Part shown: in pieces, positions 4,441 to 6,779 of the stretch
Numbering within the stretch: the stretch's first letter is position 1
Layout of the letters: each line of letters begins with the position of its first letter
Assembly (NCBI GenBank): GCA_020201445.1
Contig: JAIVGU010000032.1
Coordinates: 1 to 6,779, forward strand
Reading direction: 5' to 3'
Length of the DNA: 6,779 nt
Origin: Halobacteriales archaeon
GTDB lineage: Archaea > Thermoplasmatota > E2 > JACPAO01 > JAHFTW01
The notes under the pieces: generated by a model
Database searches by the model: none
What the model saw: the letters and a program-made list of their open reading frames with translations, nothing else
Told to the model about the DNA's origin: nothing
Made by a program: the position numbers and the translations under genes

Positions 4441-4917
4441 GTGATTCGCTTGACCCATTGGCTCGCCACCCTGCCCCTCGCGGCCCTCCTCTGCCTGGCC
4501 GGCGCCGCAACGGCGTCGCCCCTCCCGCTCCCGCCCATGGACTTCCAGGCCGCCGCCGGCCCCAACGGCACGGTGGAGCTGTCGTGGTCGCCGCCGCTGG
4601 ACGCCGCCGGCGAGCCGCTCTCCTACGCCGTCTACGCCGACGGCGTCCTCGCCACCATCCTGCACGACCGGCACCTCAACGTGGCGCTGGGCGACCCGGT
4701 CCTCTACTCCGTCACCGCCCTCGCGCAGGACGGCGGCGAGAGCCTGCCGGCCTTCCTCCTGGTCGGCCACCTGCGCGTCGCGCCGGCGCCGCCCATCCAG
4801 ACCGAGGGGCCGCTGGTGGGCATCCCGGGCTGCCCGCCGCTGGGCACCGACATCTACACACACTACCCGTTCGTGGCCGTCGCCGTCTACGACGAGTGCC
4901 TGCCGTTCATCGCGTGA
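4441..4917 (+). CDS. Small secreted protein with a fibronectin type III-like domain
   Basis: A 158-residue predicted exported protein of unknown function. Seen: a signal peptide at residues 1-26 (basic start MIRLTHW, hydrophobic core, cleavage near ATA/SP); then a fibronectin-III-like beta sandwich at about 31-109, with the typical GTVELSWSPP strand (43-52), YAVYADGV (62-69) and YSVTALAQDGGES (89-101); then a short tail with only two cysteines, Cys131 and Cys153, which could form a disulfide outside the cell. Fibronectin-III modules usually mediate binding to proteins or glycans. GTG at 4441 (or 4438, one residue longer) fits the TATA box at 4410-4416 as a leaderless start; the in-frame ATG at 4369 would put 24 unlikely residues before the signal peptide. 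Stop to next start is 7 nt, so it is very likely co-transcribed with the TPR membrane protein and may act with its ectodomain. Confidence 0.75.
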   Translation: MIRLTHWLATLPLAALLCLAGAATASPLPLPPMDFQAAAGPNGTVELSWSPPLDAAGEPLSYAVYADGVLATILHDRHLNVALGDPVLYSVTALAQDGGESLPAFLLVGHLRVAPAPPIQTEGPLVGIPGCPPLGTDIYTHYPFVAVAVYDECLPFIA

Positions 4918-4924
4918 GGCCCGC

Positions 4925-6517
4925 ATGCGACGCACCCGGCCGCGCAGCCTTCTCCCGACCCTGGCCCTCGCCCTGCTCCTCCTCGCGCCCGTCGCCACCG
5001 CCGGCACGTCGCGGCTGCAGGGGCTCCTGGAGGCCACCGGCGCCGTCGCCCACGCCGCCCGCGTCGAGGGCCCGCTCGTGGCGCTTTGGCAGGAGCAGCA
5101 GGACCTGCTCGGAGCGCAGGCCAGCCCCGCCTTCACCCTGCGCGCCCCGCTCCTGCGCGTCGAGACCGACCGCACCGGCGTCGCCCCCGTCAACCCGGTC
5201 AATCCCATCCGCGTCCAGCCCACGACCGACCCACCGCGCACCTACGCCGACGCCGTGGTGGAGGGCACCGCCAACGCCGCGGGCTACCGCTGGACCCTGC
5301 TGGCGACCGACCCGTTCGACCCGCCCCGCGTCACCGTGGCGAGCCCCTGCGCGCAGGCGCACCCCGCCACCCGCGACGCCGTCGTGCGCCAGCCCCTCGT
5401 CAACCTCCAGCGCGGCGCCGCCGCCCGCGACCTCACGCACGCGGTTGGCTGGGGCTGCCTGGACGGCGCCGCGGTCGAGGTCGCAGGCAACTTCACGCTC
5501 TCGCTGTGGGCGTGGAACGCCACCCTGGAGTCCGCCAGCGGGGACACCGACCTGCGCAGCGGCGACCACCCGTCGTGGGCGCCGGATCCCAGCGGCCACG
5601 TCCGCGCGCGGGAGGAGCTTTACCTGGTGGCCACCGGCGGCACCCTCTCCATCCCGGCGCTCTGCGCGTCGGGCGCGCTGCTCTACACGGGCAGCGGCAG
5701 CACGCTCGTGACCCGCAGCCTCCTGGTTCAGGTGGCGTCGGGGCGCCTCGACGCGGCCGGGCACCTGGTGGCGCTGCGCGGCAACTCCGTCGGCGTCGAG
5801 GGCGACGCGGCGCTGGGGCTGTGGGGCGCCGGGACGGGCAAGCCGTTCGCCGCCACCCTGGACGGTGAGGCCGCCAGCGTCTCCGTCGACGGCGCCGCGG
5901 TCGCGCTCGTCACGGCCCCTCGCCTTCCCGCCGCCGCGCAGCCGGTGGCGTGGGCGCTGGGCCTCCTCGTCGTGCTGTGGGGAGCCGCCGAGGCGCGGCG
6001 GGCCCGCCTGGGGCGCGACGCAAGCTGGGGGACGGCGCCTCTGCTGGCGCAGCCGCTGACCTGGCGCGAGCGCCGCGGCACCGGGTTCTGGGCGCTCGCC
6101 CGCGACGCCGCCACGGCGAGCCGGCTGCGCAGCGCGCGGCGGCGGGTCCGGCAGGCGCTGCGCTGGTTCCCCGACTCCACCGACGCGCGGCTGCTGGAGG
6201 CCGCCATCCTGGTCAAGCGGGGCGACTACGCCGCCGCGCTCGACGCCCTCGACGGCGTGTTCACGCTGATGCCGCCCGGGCCGGAGAGCTTCGAGGTGGC
6301 GGCGATGGCAAGCAGCAGCGCGATGATGCTGGCGCGCCACCAGGACGCCGTGGCGTGGCTGCGCCGGGCGGCGACGGCGGACGCGCTGGCCTTCACCCAG
6401 GAGGTCAGGAAGCCGGTGTACGACCCGCTCGTCGGCGACGCCTGGTTCCGCGCCGCGCGTGGCAGCTTCGCCAGCGCCTACCTGGCCGGTGACGGCCTCG
6501 ACCCGGCGTTCTCCTGA
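4925..6517 (+). CDS. Surface-exposed single-pass membrane protein with cytoplasmic TPR-like tail
   Basis: A 530-residue protein I do not recognise as a named family. Seen: a signal peptide at 1-26 (cleavage near ATA/GT); an ectodomain at about 27-335 that looks beta-rich toward its end (alternating strand and turn pattern at 230-330) and has three cysteines (142, 178, 247); one transmembrane helix at about 337-357, followed by positive residues (RRARLGR), which places the C-terminus inside; then a cytoplasmic helical region with two TPR-like units at about 404-483, including KRGDYAAALDALDGVF (431-446) and RHQDAVAWLRRAA (471-483). The architecture suggests that an outside ligand or structural role is linked to a cytoplasmic protein-binding scaffold; this is inference. 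ATG at 4925 follows the fibronectin-III gene by 7 nt, with a GTGAGG Shine-Dalgarno overlapping that gene's stop. The last 40 nt overlap the convergent RHH gene. Confidence 0.75.
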   Translation: MRRTRPRSLLPTLALALLLLAPVATAGTSRLQGLLEATGAVAHAARVEGPLVALWQEQQDLLGAQASPAFTLRAPLLRVETDRTGVAPVNPVNPIRVQPTTDPPRTYADAVVEGTANAAGYRWTLLATDPFDPPRVTVASPCAQAHPATRDAVVRQPLVNLQRGAAARDLTHAVGWGCLDGAAVEVAGNFTLSLWAWNATLESASGDTDLRSGDHPSWAPDPSGHVRAREELYLVATGGTLSIPALCASGALLYTGSGSTLVTRSLLVQVASGRLDAAGHLVALRGNSVGVEGDAALGLWGAGTGKPFAATLDGEAASVSVDGAAVALVTAPRLPAAAQPVAWALGLLVVLWGAAEARRARLGRDASWGTAPLLAQPLTWRERRGTGFWALARDAATASRLRSARRRVRQALRWFPDSTDARLLEAAILVKRGDYAAALDALDGVFTLMPPGPESFEVAAMASSSAMMLARHQDAVAWLRRAATADALAFTQEVRKPVYDPLVGDAWFRAARGSFASAYLAGDGLDPAFS

Positions 6518-6779
6518 GGGAGGGGAAGGCGGAAGCCGAGCTTGCGCAACTCCTCCAGCGGCGCGGGCCGGCCCTCCTGGATGGCCTTGGCGACCAGCTC
6601 CTCGAAGAGGACGCCGCGGCAGCGCTCCACCAACTCGGCGCAGGCGCGGTTGGCAAAGTCGTTGCGGTCGGTGAAGCCGAAGCGCGGGTTGCGCACCAGG
6701 GCATCGATCTCGTCGGCCAAGCCCCAGGTGATGCCGACGCTGGCGCGCGGCGAGCGGCGGGTGCCCTTCGGCGCAGGCT
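6478..6779 (-). CDS. Ribbon-helix-helix domain protein, probable DNA-binding regulator (N-terminus beyond right edge)
   Basis: The visible 99 residues begin with a basic segment (KGTRRSPR) and RASVGIT, a strand of the kind that inserts into DNA in RHH proteins. Helix A follows (GLADEIDALVRNPRFG), then a turn and helix B (TDRNDFANRACAELVER), and a further helical tail to a Pro-rich end. The pattern of strand, LADEID, FG, R-x-x-F and a second helix matches archaeal RHH (MetJ/Arc/CopG-type) transcription factors, which bind DNA as dimers through the paired strand. The start codon is outside the window; an internal TTG at 6720 would remove the DNA-binding strand and is not a credible start. The tail beyond the RHH core (about 45 residues) has no recognised effector domain. 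The 3' end runs 40 nt into the convergent TPR-protein gene. Target genes are unknown; the inverted repeat at 4366-4399 is a possible but unproven site. Confidence 0.7.
   Translation of the reverse strand, partial: PAPKGTRRSPRASVGITWGLADEIDALVRNPRFGFTDRNDFANRACAELVERCRGVLFEELVAKAIQEGRPAPLEELRKLGFRLPLPQENAGSRPSPAR

Noticed and set aside
4267..4448. Direct repeat GTGGTGATTCG at 4267-4277 and 4438-4448
   Set aside because: The second copy overlaps the start codons of a gene and nothing else around the copies is shared; probably chance.
4398..5711. 437-codon plus-strand frame overlapping the fibronectin-III and TPR genes
   Set aside because: Arg/Pro/Ala-rich shadow; the other frame has signal peptides, a transmembrane helix and domain-like sequence.

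Overview
The window looks like a piece of a high-GC archaeal chromosome. Several independent signs support this: a geranylgeranyl-reductase-family flavoprotein (archaeal lipid saturation) next to a 2x[4Fe-4S] ferredoxin; a tRNA gene with no encoded CCA; TATA-like A/T islands about 25-30 nt upstream of several starts, which fits leaderless transcripts; and a ribbon-helix-helix (RHH) protein of a type common in euryarchaea. The encoded proteins are not unusually acidic, so a haloarchaeon is less likely. A high-GC Thermoplasmatota-like lineage is my best guess, and it is inference only.

Layout, left to right. (1) 1-657, minus strand: a ferredoxin (430-657) followed by the N-terminal part of a geranylgeranyl reductase (1-288, runs off the window). 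They form a plausible lipid-hydrogenation pair in which the ferredoxin donates electrons. Each has its own TATA-like element. (2) 658-948: a divergent intergenic region holding a TATA-like element, two strong hairpins in a row, and an intact tRNA-Pro(GGG) on the plus strand (846-918). (3) 949-4052, minus strand: a translationally coupled (ATGA overlap) two-gene unit. The first gene encodes a 634-aa cytosolic thermolysin-like (M4-type) zinc metallopeptidase with an extra C-terminal region. The second encodes a 400-aa ComEC/Rec2-like metallo-beta-lactamase (MBL) fold hydrolase. This is the most unusual part of the window and a candidate conflict/defence-type module. (4) 4053-4440: a divergent regulatory region with an 11-C tract, two perfect 10-bp inverted repeats and TATA-like boxes for both directions. 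(5) 4441-6517, plus strand: a two-gene unit encoding a small secreted fibronectin-III-like protein and a 530-aa surface protein with a signal peptide, a beta-rich ectodomain, one transmembrane helix and a cytoplasmic TPR-like tail. (6) 6478-6779, minus strand: a partial RHH DNA-binding protein whose 3' end overlaps the previous gene tail to tail by 40 bp.

The very high third-position GC creates long spurious reading frames antisense to the real genes, and these were left out. No CRISPR array, transposase, integrase or origin could be supported.
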